A stretch of 64,000 nucleotides of DNA from the NCBI RefSeq assembly GCF_004331175.1, contig NZ_SJOD01000009.1, forward strand, positions 22,311 to 86,310, written 5' to 3'. Shown piece after piece: positions 9,922 through 18,552 of the stretch. Positions within the stretch are counted from its first letter, which is position 1; each line of letters opens with the position of its first letter. The stretch is from Acinetobacter sp. ANC 4178. GTDB lineage: Bacteria; Pseudomonadota; Gammaproteobacteria; Pseudomonadales; Moraxellaceae. Both the position numbers and the translations under genes were made by a program. Below the pieces are notes generated by a model. That model worked only from the letters and a program-made list of their open reading frames with translations, did no database searches and was not told where the DNA came from.

Positions 9922-10737
9922 ATGTCATTTACCCGCACAAAATTATTTATTGCATGTACCTTGGCAGGCAGTTTAGCCCTCACGGCATGTTCCAATTCAA
10001 ATAATGATGACAAAAAGCAAAATACGCTCACAGCAAGTGCACCTGCTACAGGAGAAGCATCTAACCTCTCTGAACGCAATGCACAGCAACGCCTGATGAA
10101 AACTTTAGAGCAACATTTTAAAACTGCGGGTATTAATGCCAAAATTGTCGATATCAAACCGACTGAAGTCCCTAATCTGTATTGGATTAACTTGGAAGGC
10201 ATGAGTTCGGTCTATGCCACCAGCGATGGTAAATTCTTAATTCAGGGCGATGTCATTCGCTTAGGTGACAAGAAGCTACATAATGTCAGTGAGAACTTAC
10301 AAGCCGCTGCCAATAAAAAGCATTTAGCCAGCTTAAAAACAGAAGACCTGTTGGTGTATCCAGCACAAGGCAAAACTAAACATGTGGTTTATGTGTTTAC
10401 CGATGCAAGCTGCCCGTATTGCCACAAATTACATGAGCATATTCCTGAAATTACCGCCAAGGGCATCGAAGTTCGTTACATTGCTTGGCCACGTGGCGAA
10501 CAGTTTATGCCTGCCATGGAAAGCGTATGGTGTAGTGCAGATCGCCAAGCCGCGTTTGATCAAGCCGTCGCAGGTGCTCAATTACCACCTGCCACCTGTA
10601 AAAACCCTGTCCGTGATCAATATCAATTGGGGCTAAACATGGGTGTGAATGGTACACCTGCGATCTATAATACCGAAGGCGTTTATTTAGGCGGATACCT
10701 CAGCCCTGAAGAATTAGAGCAGCGTTTAAATAACTAA
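9922..10737 (+). CDS. dsbC: Thiol:disulfide interchange protein DsbC, lipoprotein form
   Basis: A 271-residue DsbC-type protein: N-terminal dimerisation domain, then a thioredoxin fold with active site CPYC (in DASCPYCHKLHE, residues ~160) and the cis-Pro loop GVNGTPAIY. It isomerises wrong disulfides in the periplasm, kept reduced by DsbD. Odd feature: the signal peptide ends in a lipobox, LTAC at residues ~20-23, so the protein is predicted to be lipid-anchored, whereas E. coli DsbC is soluble. Good ribosome site (AAAGAAAGGG). Downstream of xerD, upstream of hom. Confidence 0.9.
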   Translation: MSFTRTKLFIACTLAGSLALTACSNSNNDDKKQNTLTASAPATGEASNLSERNAQQRLMKTLEQHFKTAGINAKIVDIKPTEVPNLYWINLEGMSSVYATSDGKFLIQGDVIRLGDKKLHNVSENLQAAANKKHLASLKTEDLLVYPAQGKTKHVVYVFTDASCPYCHKLHEHIPEITAKGIEVRYIAWPRGEQFMPAMESVWCSADRQAAFDQAVAGAQLPPATCKNPVRDQYQLGLNMGVNGTPAIYNTEGVYLGGYLSPEELEQRLNN

Positions 10738-10862
10738 TTTTTATTTGTTATTTTACTATTAGTTATAGGTGGAGATTATCTTCGCTCCACCCTAGAGTCT
10801 GAGCGTTTTTTTAGCTATGATCTAAGGCTCGCGTAAAATTGAAGAAATAAATGGAGTGTGAC

Positions 10863-12167
10863 GTGAAACCAGTTCGTCTGGCAATCCTCGGTCTTGGTAC
10901 TGTGGGTGGTGGTGCCCTTAAACTACTAGAAGAAAACGCTGCGGAGATTAAACGTCGCACCGGTCGAGGAATTGAAATTACCCACGTAGGTACTCGTCGT
11001 CCGCGTCCTGACCTTGATCTTCCAGCCTCTGTAAAACAAAGTGCAGACCTGATGGACATCGTACGTCAACCCGATGTCGATGTTGTCGTAGAGGTGATGG
11101 GTGGTATTCATCCTGCCTATGAAGTCATCATGGAAGCCATCAAGCATGGCAAACAAGTGGTTACTGCGAACAAAGCTTTATTGGCTGAACATGGCAATGA
11201 ATTATTTAAAGCGGCAGAAGACAATGCCGTACAAATCGCCTATGAAGCTGCGGTTGCAGGAGGCATTCCCATCATTAAAGTGATGCGCGAAGGCCTAGCT
11301 GCCAATAAAATTGATTGGTTAGCAGGTATCATTAATGGCACAGGCAATTTCATCTTAACTGAAATGCGCGATAAAGGTCGTGCCTTCGAAGACGTGCTAC
11401 AAGAAGCACAAGAATTAGGCTATGCCGAAGCTGACCCAACCTTTGACGTTGAAGGGATTGATGCTGCACATAAACTGACAATTTTAGCCTCTTGTGCATT
11501 TGGTATTCCATTACAGTTTGACAAAGTCTATACCGAAGGCATCAGCAAAATTACAGCACAAGATGTGAAGTATGCTGAAGAACTTGGTTTCCGAATCAAG
11601 CATTTGGGTATTGCACGTCGTGCAGAAAAAGGCATTGAACTACGTGTTCATCCAACGCTTATTCCCGCTGAAGAACTCCTTGCCAATGTCAATGGGGTAA
11701 AAAATGCCGTCTTGGTACAAGCACATGCTGTCGGCCCAACCTTGTATTACGGTGCAGGTGCAGGTGCAGGCCCAACAGCATCTGCGGTTGTTGCCGATGT
11801 AATTGATATCGTTCGCGATATTTCTTATACCGAAGATGGTGCAGGAACGATTCCTCAATTGGCTTTTGAAGCTTTAGCAGACTTACCAATTCTGCCACGT
11901 GAAGAAATGACCACAGGTTACTACATCCGTATTAATGCAGAAGATCAAACTGGTGTGCTCGCTGACGTCACCACGATTTTAAGCCGTGCAGGTATCAGTA
12001 TTGATGCCATCATGCAGCAATCACGCCTAAAAGACCTGATTCCGATCGTGATTTTGACTGATCCAGTCAAAGAATCGAAAATGGATGAGGCTCTTGCTCA
12101 AATTCAAGCCTTACCCGTCATTCATGGCGAAATCGTGCGAATTCGTTTAGAATCGCTTGATAATTAA
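10863..12167 (+). CDS. hom: Homoserine dehydrogenase
   Basis: A monofunctional homoserine dehydrogenase, 434 residues, reducing aspartate semialdehyde to homoserine for threonine and methionine. Seen: NAD(P)-binding GLGTVGGG near the N-terminus, catalytic-domain blocks ANKALLAEHG and GIINGTGNFILTEM, and a C-terminal ACT domain (RINAEDQTGVLADV...AGISIDAIMQQ) expected to give threonine feedback. Start set at GTG 10863 (MKPVRLAIL), 6 nt after GGAG; an in-frame ATG at 10851 has no good ribosome site. thrC follows, so the pair makes threonine together with thrB elsewhere. Confidence 0.94.
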   Translation: MKPVRLAILGLGTVGGGALKLLEENAAEIKRRTGRGIEITHVGTRRPRPDLDLPASVKQSADLMDIVRQPDVDVVVEVMGGIHPAYEVIMEAIKHGKQVVTANKALLAEHGNELFKAAEDNAVQIAYEAAVAGGIPIIKVMREGLAANKIDWLAGIINGTGNFILTEMRDKGRAFEDVLQEAQELGYAEADPTFDVEGIDAAHKLTILASCAFGIPLQFDKVYTEGISKITAQDVKYAEELGFRIKHLGIARRAEKGIELRVHPTLIPAEELLANVNGVKNAVLVQAHAVGPTLYYGAGAGAGPTASAVVADVIDIVRDISYTEDGAGTIPQLAFEALADLPILPREEMTTGYYIRINAEDQTGVLADVTTILSRAGISIDAIMQQSRLKDLIPIVILTDPVKESKMDEALAQIQALPVIHGEIVRIRLESLDN

Positions 12168-12173
12168 TCGGGT

Positions 12174-12215
12174 TGAGGGAAAGACCCTTGTTTTCTCCCT
12201 CACCAAGCTCTACCC
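12174..12215. repeat. CT-rich hairpin repeat between hom and thrC
   Basis: Arms TGAGGGA (12174-12180) and TCCCTCA (12196-12202), followed by ccaagctctaccc. The pyrimidine-rich track resembles that of the repeat before gluQ (2601-2640). It fills the 65-bp hom-thrC gap and has no T-tract. Confidence 0.4.
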
Positions 12216-12232
12216 ATAATTGGAACATCATC

Positions 12233-13372
12233 ATGTCGAATGCCAATCGTTATACTGGTTTAGTTGACCGTTATCGTGACCGTTTACCAGTGTCTGCTAC
12301 TACTCGTGGAATCTCTTTGGGCGAAGGGAATACTCCGCTCATTAAGTTGGAGAATATTCCACGTATTATTGGTAAAGATGTTGAAATTTATGTGAAGTAC
12401 GAAGGCTTGAACCCGACAGGCTCATTCAAAGACCGCGGCATGACTATGGCTGTGACCAAAGCGGTTGAAGACGGTTCAAAAGCAATTATCTGTGCATCTA
12501 CAGGCAATACTTCTGCTGCGGCTGCGGCATATGCAGCGCGTGCTGGCATCAAAGCCTTTGTACTCATTCCTGAAGGCAAAATTGCCATGGGTAAAATGGC
12601 GCAAGCCATGATGTATGGTGCAATCACCATGCAAATTCGCGGGAACTTTGACGATGGTATGCGCCTCGTGAAAGAAGTTGCCGATCAAGCACCTGTGACC
12701 ATTGTTAACTCGATTAACCCGTACCGTTTACAAGGTCAAAAAACCATTGCTTACGAAATCGTTGAAGCTTTGGGTCGTGCACCAGATTATCACTGCTTAC
12801 CTGTAGGTAACGCAGGGAATATCACAGCACACTGGATGGGTTATACTGAAGCGGTAGCAAACCAGCCAGCGGATCAGTTTGAATACGTGACTTATGATGC
12901 TGCAACAGACCAATTCACGGGTCCTAAACCTGAAGGCTTACCAACCATGGTCGGTTATCAAGCTGCAGGTGCTGCGCCATTCTTGCGTGGTGCACCAGTA
13001 GAACATCCTGAGACGGTTGCAACTGCCATTCGTATTGGCAACCCACAAAGCTGGAACCATGCCAAAGCCGTAGTACGTGACTCTCAAGGTTGGTTCGATG
13101 AACTACAAGATGCTGAAATCTTAGAAGCACAACGTTTGCTTTCTATGTATGAAGGTGTCTTTGTAGAGCCTGCTTCTGCTGCCTCTATCGGCGGTGCAAT
13201 CCGTGACATTAAAGCAGGTAAAATCGCTGAAGGTTCTGTGATTGTATGTACTGTGACAGGTAATGGTCTAAAAGATCCAGACACCGCTATCAAACAATGT
13301 GCTGATGCGGTGATGTTGTCTATTGATGCAACCATGTCGCAAGTGAAAGACTCTATTCTTTCAAATATGTAA
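12233..13372 (+). CDS. thrC: Threonine synthase
   Basis: A 379-residue PLP enzyme that turns O-phosphohomoserine into threonine. The PLP lysine lies in TGSFKDRGMT (residues ~58-67), with the phosphate-binding glycines further on (VGNAGN) and C-terminal CTVTGNGLKDP. The short ThrC type of Pseudomonas and Bacillus rather than the longer E. coli type. Start at 12233 (MSNANRYTGL), 8 nt after GGA; an upstream frame from 12173 would run through the repeat. Ends at a strong terminator. Confidence 0.94.
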   Translation: MSNANRYTGLVDRYRDRLPVSATTRGISLGEGNTPLIKLENIPRIIGKDVEIYVKYEGLNPTGSFKDRGMTMAVTKAVEDGSKAIICASTGNTSAAAAAYAARAGIKAFVLIPEGKIAMGKMAQAMMYGAITMQIRGNFDDGMRLVKEVADQAPVTIVNSINPYRLQGQKTIAYEIVEALGRAPDYHCLPVGNAGNITAHWMGYTEAVANQPADQFEYVTYDAATDQFTGPKPEGLPTMVGYQAAGAAPFLRGAPVEHPETVATAIRIGNPQSWNHAKAVVRDSQGWFDELQDAEILEAQRLLSMYEGVFVEPASAASIGGAIRDIKAGKIAEGSVIVCTVTGNGLKDPDTAIKQCADAVMLSIDATMSQVKDSILSNM

Positions 13373-13387
13373 GTCCTGATTTGCTCT

Positions 13388-13420
13388 AAAAAAAACCAGT
13401 TGCTTGCAACTGGTTTTTTT
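13388..13420 (+). terminator. Terminator after thrC (bidirectional)
   Basis: Near-perfect hairpin AAAAACCAGTTGC / GCAACTGGTTTTT (13391-13403 / 13406-13418) with T-run on the plus strand and A-run on the other side, so it can also stop the minus-strand gene ending at 13432. Confidence 0.9.
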
Positions 13421-13431
13421 AACCTCAAAGA

Positions 13432-14214
13432 TTATTCCTCATCATATTCATAATCTTCATCATAACTATGCATTTTTGCGAGCTCTTGCTCCAAACGCTG
13501 AATTTCTGCTAACTCAATTTGCTTAATCTCAAATAAAGGTTGTTTGAGCAAAGCATTCACCGCGTATAAAGCCTCATTTTGCCAAAGACCGATGTTCAAA
13601 ATTTGTTTATCTTCATCATAGCTCAAAGCATACTCCACCTGAATAAGCGCTTTTAATAAAATCGGCTGATCTGATAAAGACTCTAATGAACCTGCTAATT
13701 CAATATCCGAATAATCGTAATCTGCAAAGATCGATTCAATTTTGTCCTTGAGTAATTCTGGGCTTTCAGCATAAATCAGCCCTGCAAAAAACTCGTCATG
13801 CTCTTCAAGCCATTGCTGTTTCTTGGTCGACCACAAACCATAAAATTTAACTTCATGCTCAAAGCTAACCAATTGAAATTTTTGCATTTCAGCCATTTGA
13901 ACAAAGCTAAAAGTATCCGCATCACTTAAGCTACTCGGTAGCACATCCCGAGAAACCTCCCCATCTTGGTAAATGTGCTCACCACAACGCGAAAAAATAA
14001 ATTCATCCAATTGTTTCAACGTGGCTTCATCTGCATCAAATAAAGATTCTACCTCGTATAGTGCAAAATCTCGTGCACCTTCAGCTTCAAGCTTTTGATA
14101 GACCGCTTCGGCTTCAGCCTGATCTTGAAAAACATTGCTAATACGATTGCCTGTGACATAAAAAACTTCATCGTTATAGCCAAAGTATTTTGCACGAATA
14201 ACATAGGTGGTCAT
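13432..14214 (-). CDS. Hypothetical acidic protein
   Basis: A 260-residue soluble protein with no signal peptide or membrane segment. It is markedly acidic and tyrosine-rich, ending in a D/E/Y tail (SYDEDYEYDEE). I recognise no domain; it looks like an Acinetobacter-type conserved hypothetical. Start at 14214 (MTTYVIRAKY) is preferred, 6 nt after AGGAG; the ATG at 14220 abuts that Shine-Dalgarno. It follows the DUF6915-like gene by 27 nt and is probably cotranscribed with it. No function can be offered. Confidence 0.75.
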   Translation of the reverse strand: MTTYVIRAKYFGYNDEVFYVTGNRISNVFQDQAEAEAVYQKLEAEGARDFALYEVESLFDADEATLKQLDEFIFSRCGEHIYQDGEVSRDVLPSSLSDADTFSFVQMAEMQKFQLVSFEHEVKFYGLWSTKKQQWLEEHDEFFAGLIYAESPELLKDKIESIFADYDYSDIELAGSLESLSDQPILLKALIQVEYALSYDEDKQILNIGLWQNEALYAVNALLKQPLFEIKQIELAEIQRLEQELAKMHSYDEDYEYDEE

Positions 14215-14241
14215 ATTCATCTCCTGTTTTTATAGCTCTGC

Positions 14242-14862
14242 TTATACAGCGCTTTGTTGTTTTCTTTGATGTAATGCTTGCGCACTTTGCGGAATTGCCA
14301 TGCCATTATCCATCCACAGTTCAAATCGCATCGCGTGGAAGATGTCATCTGGACTATAGACAATATTCTGTAAATTCGGTAATACACCTATTCGCGGTAA
14401 AATTTCATAAATAAACCAACTATTATGCGTAAAAAGTAAAGAATGTAACTTCCCTGTTTGTGCCAAAGGTGAAAGCATTAATTGGGAGGCAATTGGGTTT
14501 TGGGCGTAGACTTGATGTAATTGTTCTAAATGTCGTTCTAAATTTTGAGGTAATCGACTGACATCGATTGCATGAACAAAATCACTTAACGTAGGAATAA
14601 ATCGCTGCTGATAATCTACCAACAAATGGTCTCGTTCACATAGGTCTTTTATATCAATCGATTTGCCGGCGCTGTTTTGAAGACTATGTCCAAATATTGG
14701 GACCACGACTGAATTTATTCCCCAAAGGGTATGTAAAATTCGATGCCGAGCATCACTACATAAACTTTTGGTACTATCAATAAATGCATGTAATTCATAA
14801 TAATCTTCTGGCTCCCCACCCCAACGTTTCGCTGAAATTCGAGCATGCTGCATCGCATTCAT
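14242..14862 (-). CDS. DUF6915-like protein
   Basis: About 206 residues from ATG 14862 (MNAMQHARIS). The first ~115 residues have a pattern I associate with DUF6915: QHARISAKRWGGEPEDY, HAFIDSTKS...ARHRILH, then IPTLSDFVHAID. Histidine, aspartate and arginine are spaced as in a possible metal or ligand site, but the function is unknown. The C-terminal ~90 residues look like an extension. The frame continues to an ATG at 14970, which lies in the tail of the pbpG terminator, so that start is rejected. Family call is from memory and moderately sure. Confidence 0.65.
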   Translation of the reverse strand: MNAMQHARISAKRWGGEPEDYYELHAFIDSTKSLCSDARHRILHTLWGINSVVVPIFGHSLQNSAGKSIDIKDLCERDHLLVDYQQRFIPTLSDFVHAIDVSRLPQNLERHLEQLHQVYAQNPIASQLMLSPLAQTGKLHSLLFTHNSWFIYEILPRIGVLPNLQNIVYSPDDIFHAMRFELWMDNGMAIPQSAQALHQRKQQSAV

Positions 14863-14970
14863 TGTCAGACCCAGTCGTTCTCTTGTTATGTTGCTATCAT
14901 ACGCATTCTGCACACAAAAAATAGTCAAAAAATCCGCTTTGAGACAAACTGTGTCGCAGCCGATAGACAT

Positions 14971-15001
14971 AAAAAAACTCTTCCTTAAGAAGAGTTTTTT
15001 T
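14971..15001 (-). terminator. Terminator after pbpG
   Basis: 13-bp perfect stem (14971-14983 / 14989-15001), core CTCTT/AAGAG, 5-nt loop, with runs of seven A and seven T. It ends the pbpG transcript 12 nt after the stop codon and separates it from the DUF6915-like gene. Confidence 0.92.
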
Positions 15002-15012
15002 AAAAGAAAAAT

Positions 15013-16071
15013 TTAAATTCGTTTTGGTAACTGGCTCGCCCACGTCATTAAACGGGTGGCATCTTCAGTTCGACTTTGAGATGAACTCGCGCCTAAAATA
15101 ACCACAACTGCTGGACGTGAATTCAGGGTAGTATGCATCACTACACAACGCCCTGCCTCATTGATATAACCTGTTTTAGACAGATTAATATTCCAACCAC
15201 CATTACGAACTAAAGCATTGGTATTATTCGACTTTAACATCCGATAGCCGAGATTAAAATCATAACTGGCTGTGGTTGAAAACTGACGAATTAAACCGTA
15301 TTGCGATGCGGTACTGACTAAAATACCCAAGTCACGTGCTGACGCAACGTTGTGTGGATCTAAGCCTGTAGATTCAACATAATGTGTCGAGCTCATGCCC
15401 AATGCACGTGCCTTCGCATTCATTGCAGAAATGAAAGCACTACGTCCTCCTGGATACGTTCGCGCTAACGCTGCTGCCGCTGGATTTTCCGATTTCATTA
15501 AAGCAAAAAGCAACGCCTCTGCACGGTTCATGCTATCCCCTGCACGTAGCGTTGAACTCGAGTTTTTACCGCCTGCTCCTGCAAAATCGACCGACTGTAA
15601 GGTAATTTCCTCAGACATGTCTAAACGAGCATCGGCAATCACTACCGCTGTCATTAATTTGGTAATAGAAGCAATTGGTAATGCTGTATTGGTATTTTTA
15701 CTATAAAGCACCTCACCTGTTTGTGCATCCATGACCAGCGCGGCACGAGCACTTACAGAAGGCTGACTACTATAACCCGCAGAGGTATCAATAATATGAA
15801 CCGTTTTCGGGGCAGAAGAGGAAGGTACCCCATTTGAACTGCGCACCGTCGTGGTGACTTTGGTTGATCCTTGCGGAGATACTTCCTCAACGAGTGAAGA
15901 AACATCACTATTTAATAATTGACTCGCTTCCTCTGAAGACCAGTTCATTGAAGCCTGACCAACACTCCCCGAGGAAGGATTAATGACGAGTTCAGCAAAG
16001 CTGGTTGAACTCAGGCTGAGTAGAATAGACATACTCAACACATGCATGAATGACTTCTTAGAATTTTTCAC
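15013..16071 (-). CDS. pbpG: D-alanyl-D-alanine endopeptidase (PBP7/8)
   Basis: A 352-residue low-molecular-weight penicillin-binding protein with an N-terminal signal peptide (to about SSTSFA) and then an S/T-rich linker. The three serine-peptidase motifs are present: S135-I-T-K138, S194-E-N196 and K299-T-G301. It cleaves D-Ala-meso-DAP cross-links in the periplasm. Start is a GTG at 16071 with a weak ribosome site. Lacks the C-terminal membrane helix of PBP5/6, supporting PBP7/8. The upstream region has a GAGGTAA/TTACCTC inverted repeat (16092-16098 / 16113-16119). Confidence 0.9.
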   Translation of the reverse strand: MKNSKKSFMHVLSMSILLSLSSTSFAELVINPSSGSVGQASMNWSSEEASQLLNSDVSSLVEEVSPQGSTKVTTTVRSSNGVPSSSAPKTVHIIDTSAGYSSQPSVSARAALVMDAQTGEVLYSKNTNTALPIASITKLMTAVVIADARLDMSEEITLQSVDFAGAGGKNSSSTLRAGDSMNRAEALLFALMKSENPAAAALARTYPGGRSAFISAMNAKARALGMSSTHYVESTGLDPHNVASARDLGILVSTASQYGLIRQFSTTASYDFNLGYRMLKSNNTNALVRNGGWNINLSKTGYINEAGRCVVMHTTLNSRPAVVVILGASSSQSRTEDATRLMTWASQLPKRI

Positions 16072-16289
16072 AATCGTTTACTCAACTCAGGGAGGTAAGA
16101 TACATTTGCGTATTACCTCAAATATGCCTTACATTTACACAGCAACGGGAATTTTTCGTTCACGCTATTGTGCAAAACTTTTAATTTCGGAATAAGAATA
16201 GGATTGCTAATTTTGTCGTTTCATTGCAAGCTTATTTTGCTTTATGTAACAAAAATGATGTAATTTTTTTTAGCCAGAGGGAGAAATCG

Positions 16290-16925
16290 GTGATTACAGT
16301 TTTAGTGGTGGATGACCATGAATTAGTCCGTACTGGTATTTGCCGTATGCTAGAAGATCACGCAGATGTACAAGTCATTGGTCAGGCGGAATCTGGTGAA
16401 GAAGCGATTAACCTGGTTCGCCAACATCACCCCAATGTTGTTTTGCTGGATGTGAACATGCCGGGTATTGGTGGCGTAGAAACAACACGTCGCCTCTTAC
16501 AAACTGCCCCTGAAACCAAAGTTCTCGCTGTGAGTGGTCTAGCGGAAGAACCGTATCCATCGTTATTACTGAAAGCTGGTGCCAAAGGTTATATCACCAA
16601 AGGTGCTCCAGTCAGTGAAATGGTTCGTGCCATTAATAAAGTCATGCAAGGTGGCAAATACTTTAGTGCCGATATTGCAGAACAACTCGCCAGCTCTTAT
16701 TTATCCGACACGCAACAATCGCCATTTGATGCTCTGTCTGAGCGTGAAATGCAAGTGGCCATGATGGTGGTGAACTGTATCAGCGCGCAAGAAATTGCAG
16801 ATAAACTTTTCGTGAGTGTAAAAACTGTCAATACCTATCGTTACCGTATTTTTGAAAAATTAAACCTTGATAGTGATGTCAAACTCACACATCTTGCGAT
16901 TCGTTACGGTCTGATCAAACCTTAA
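16290..16925 (+). CDS. gacA: LuxR-type response regulator, GacA/UvrY-like
   Basis: A 211-residue response regulator: receiver domain with acidic pocket VDDHE and phospho-acceptor D54 (LLDVNMPG), linker, and C-terminal LuxR helix-turn-helix (LSEREMQVAMM...EIADKLFVSVKTVNTYRYRI). Length and the D54 position equal those of GacA/UvrY, which, paired with the GacS/BarA kinase, controls secondary metabolism and virulence in Acinetobacter. Start is a GTG at 16290, with AGGGAG (16278-16283) 6 nt upstream. The next genes, pilS-pilR, form their own pair, so its kinase is elsewhere. Confidence 0.85.
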   Translation: MITVLVVDDHELVRTGICRMLEDHADVQVIGQAESGEEAINLVRQHHPNVVLLDVNMPGIGGVETTRRLLQTAPETKVLAVSGLAEEPYPSLLLKAGAKGYITKGAPVSEMVRAINKVMQGGKYFSADIAEQLASSYLSDTQQSPFDALSEREMQVAMMVVNCISAQEIADKLFVSVKTVNTYRYRIFEKLNLDSDVKLTHLAIRYGLIKP

Positions 16926-16965
16926 AATAAAACTATAACTTTCAATCTCATAATCGGTTTGCAGC

Positions 16966-18525
16966 ATGCAACATTCCCAATATTTCGAATTAAATCAATA
17001 CTTTTTTGGGCTGTGGTATGCCGCTTATCGCTTATTAATCACCAGTTGTTTGGTGCTGATTTTTATTCTGACCCGAGATGAACTCTCAACCAACTACGAG
17101 TTTCCCCAACTGTATTTTTATGTGCTGTGGGGTTATTTTTTCATTAACTGCGTACAATTTTTTAATCTCAAACATTTTAAACAGCATATTCCTCAGCAGT
17201 TTGCATTCATTTTCATTGTCGATGTTATTGCATTAAGCCTACTTACCATCGCCACCAATGGTCCAAGTTTAAGTATCAGCATCCTGTTCTTAACCACCAT
17301 CTTTGCCGCCTCTTTACTGCTTAGCTCGCAAAAAGCTTTAATTATTACCCTCATTGCGGTAATTGCGGTTATCTATCAACAATTCTTTATCAGCTTTCTA
17401 ACCCAACACTCATTCCAGAATCTGGGGAATAGTGTGATCTTGGCGGTTTTATTTTTTGTCTTTTATGCCTGTGGGCAAATTGCAGTTCGTCGTTTTCAGT
17501 TACTCGATCATGTCAATTTTTCTCAATCACAAGAACTGAAACGCCTACAAAATATTAATCGCTATATCTTGGAACAAATTGAAACAGGCTATCTAGTCTT
17601 AGATGAAAACTGCCATATCGTTTTAAGTAACCCTGCCGCCTGTGCGTTATTGGGCATTGCGCCATTTTATGCCTTTGATAAATATCCACTATATAAATTA
17701 CAACCTGATTTGTTTGAATTACTGGATTTTGATCAGGTACAAAATGGGGAAAAATTTCAGTTCGAATCTCAGCTTAGCCGCTACCATTTGCATATTGAGG
17801 TGCAGAAACTGATTGTCCCTCAGCAGGTTCTCACGCTTTTGGTGATCCAAGATGGGCAAAAGATGAATCAACAAGTACAACAATTAAAATTGGCTGCACT
17901 GGGGCAACTCTCCGCCAGTATTGCGCATGAAATTCGCAACCCTTTGGCAGCCATTGTTCAAGCCAATGAATTACTATCACACAGTACGGTTGAGCAGCAG
18001 CAGACGCTCAGTCAAATGATTAGCAAGCAAACCAAGCGAATTGACAAAATCGTGCAAGACACTTTAAGTATGGTCCGTAATCAAGGGACTCAACCGATTA
18101 GCATACAATTAGATCGTTTTATCCCCATTTTTATTCAAGAAGACCTGCCCGATCTTAAAACCAAAATTTTATGTCATATTGCACCGCATTTGAGCTTAGA
18201 TTTTGATGAGGCACAATTTAGACAGGTATTAATTAACTTAATTCGCAATGCCATCCGACATAATTCACCAGAACGCAGTACAATAGAACTGCACTGCTAT
18301 ACGCAGGATAAAAACATTCACATTGATGTGTGTGATTTTGGGGAAGGCGTGGCGATTCAAGATCAAGCCCACCTGTTTCAACCGTTCTTCAGTACCGCGA
18401 TTACAGGAACAGGTTTAGGATTATATCTATCACATAGCTTTTGCGAGGCCAATCAAGCACTCTTAAGCTATGTAGAACAACAACAGGGAGCTTGCTTTCG
18501 CATTCAATGCCGACAGCTGACTTAA
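16966..18525 (+). CDS. pilS: Sensor histidine kinase PilS
   Basis: A 519-residue membrane sensor: six hydrophobic segments in the first ~190 residues, a PAS-like middle (LDENCHIVLSNPAACALLGI), a HisKA domain with H in SIAHEIRNPLAAIVQA, and a HATPase domain (N box LINLIRNAIRHN, G boxes DFGEGV and GTGLGLYL). It phosphorylates PilR to control the type IV pilin gene pilA. Adjacent pilR, 27 nt downstream, confirms the pairing. pilA itself is not in the window. Confidence 0.92.
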   Translation: MQHSQYFELNQYFFGLWYAAYRLLITSCLVLIFILTRDELSTNYEFPQLYFYVLWGYFFINCVQFFNLKHFKQHIPQQFAFIFIVDVIALSLLTIATNGPSLSISILFLTTIFAASLLLSSQKALIITLIAVIAVIYQQFFISFLTQHSFQNLGNSVILAVLFFVFYACGQIAVRRFQLLDHVNFSQSQELKRLQNINRYILEQIETGYLVLDENCHIVLSNPAACALLGIAPFYAFDKYPLYKLQPDLFELLDFDQVQNGEKFQFESQLSRYHLHIEVQKLIVPQQVLTLLVIQDGQKMNQQVQQLKLAALGQLSASIAHEIRNPLAAIVQANELLSHSTVEQQQTLSQMISKQTKRIDKIVQDTLSMVRNQGTQPISIQLDRFIPIFIQEDLPDLKTKILCHIAPHLSLDFDEAQFRQVLINLIRNAIRHNSPERSTIELHCYTQDKNIHIDVCDFGEGVAIQDQAHLFQPFFSTAITGTGLGLYLSHSFCEANQALLSYVEQQQGACFRIQCRQLT

Positions 18526-18552
18526 TAATTCAATTTTTACTGGGGTGTTATA

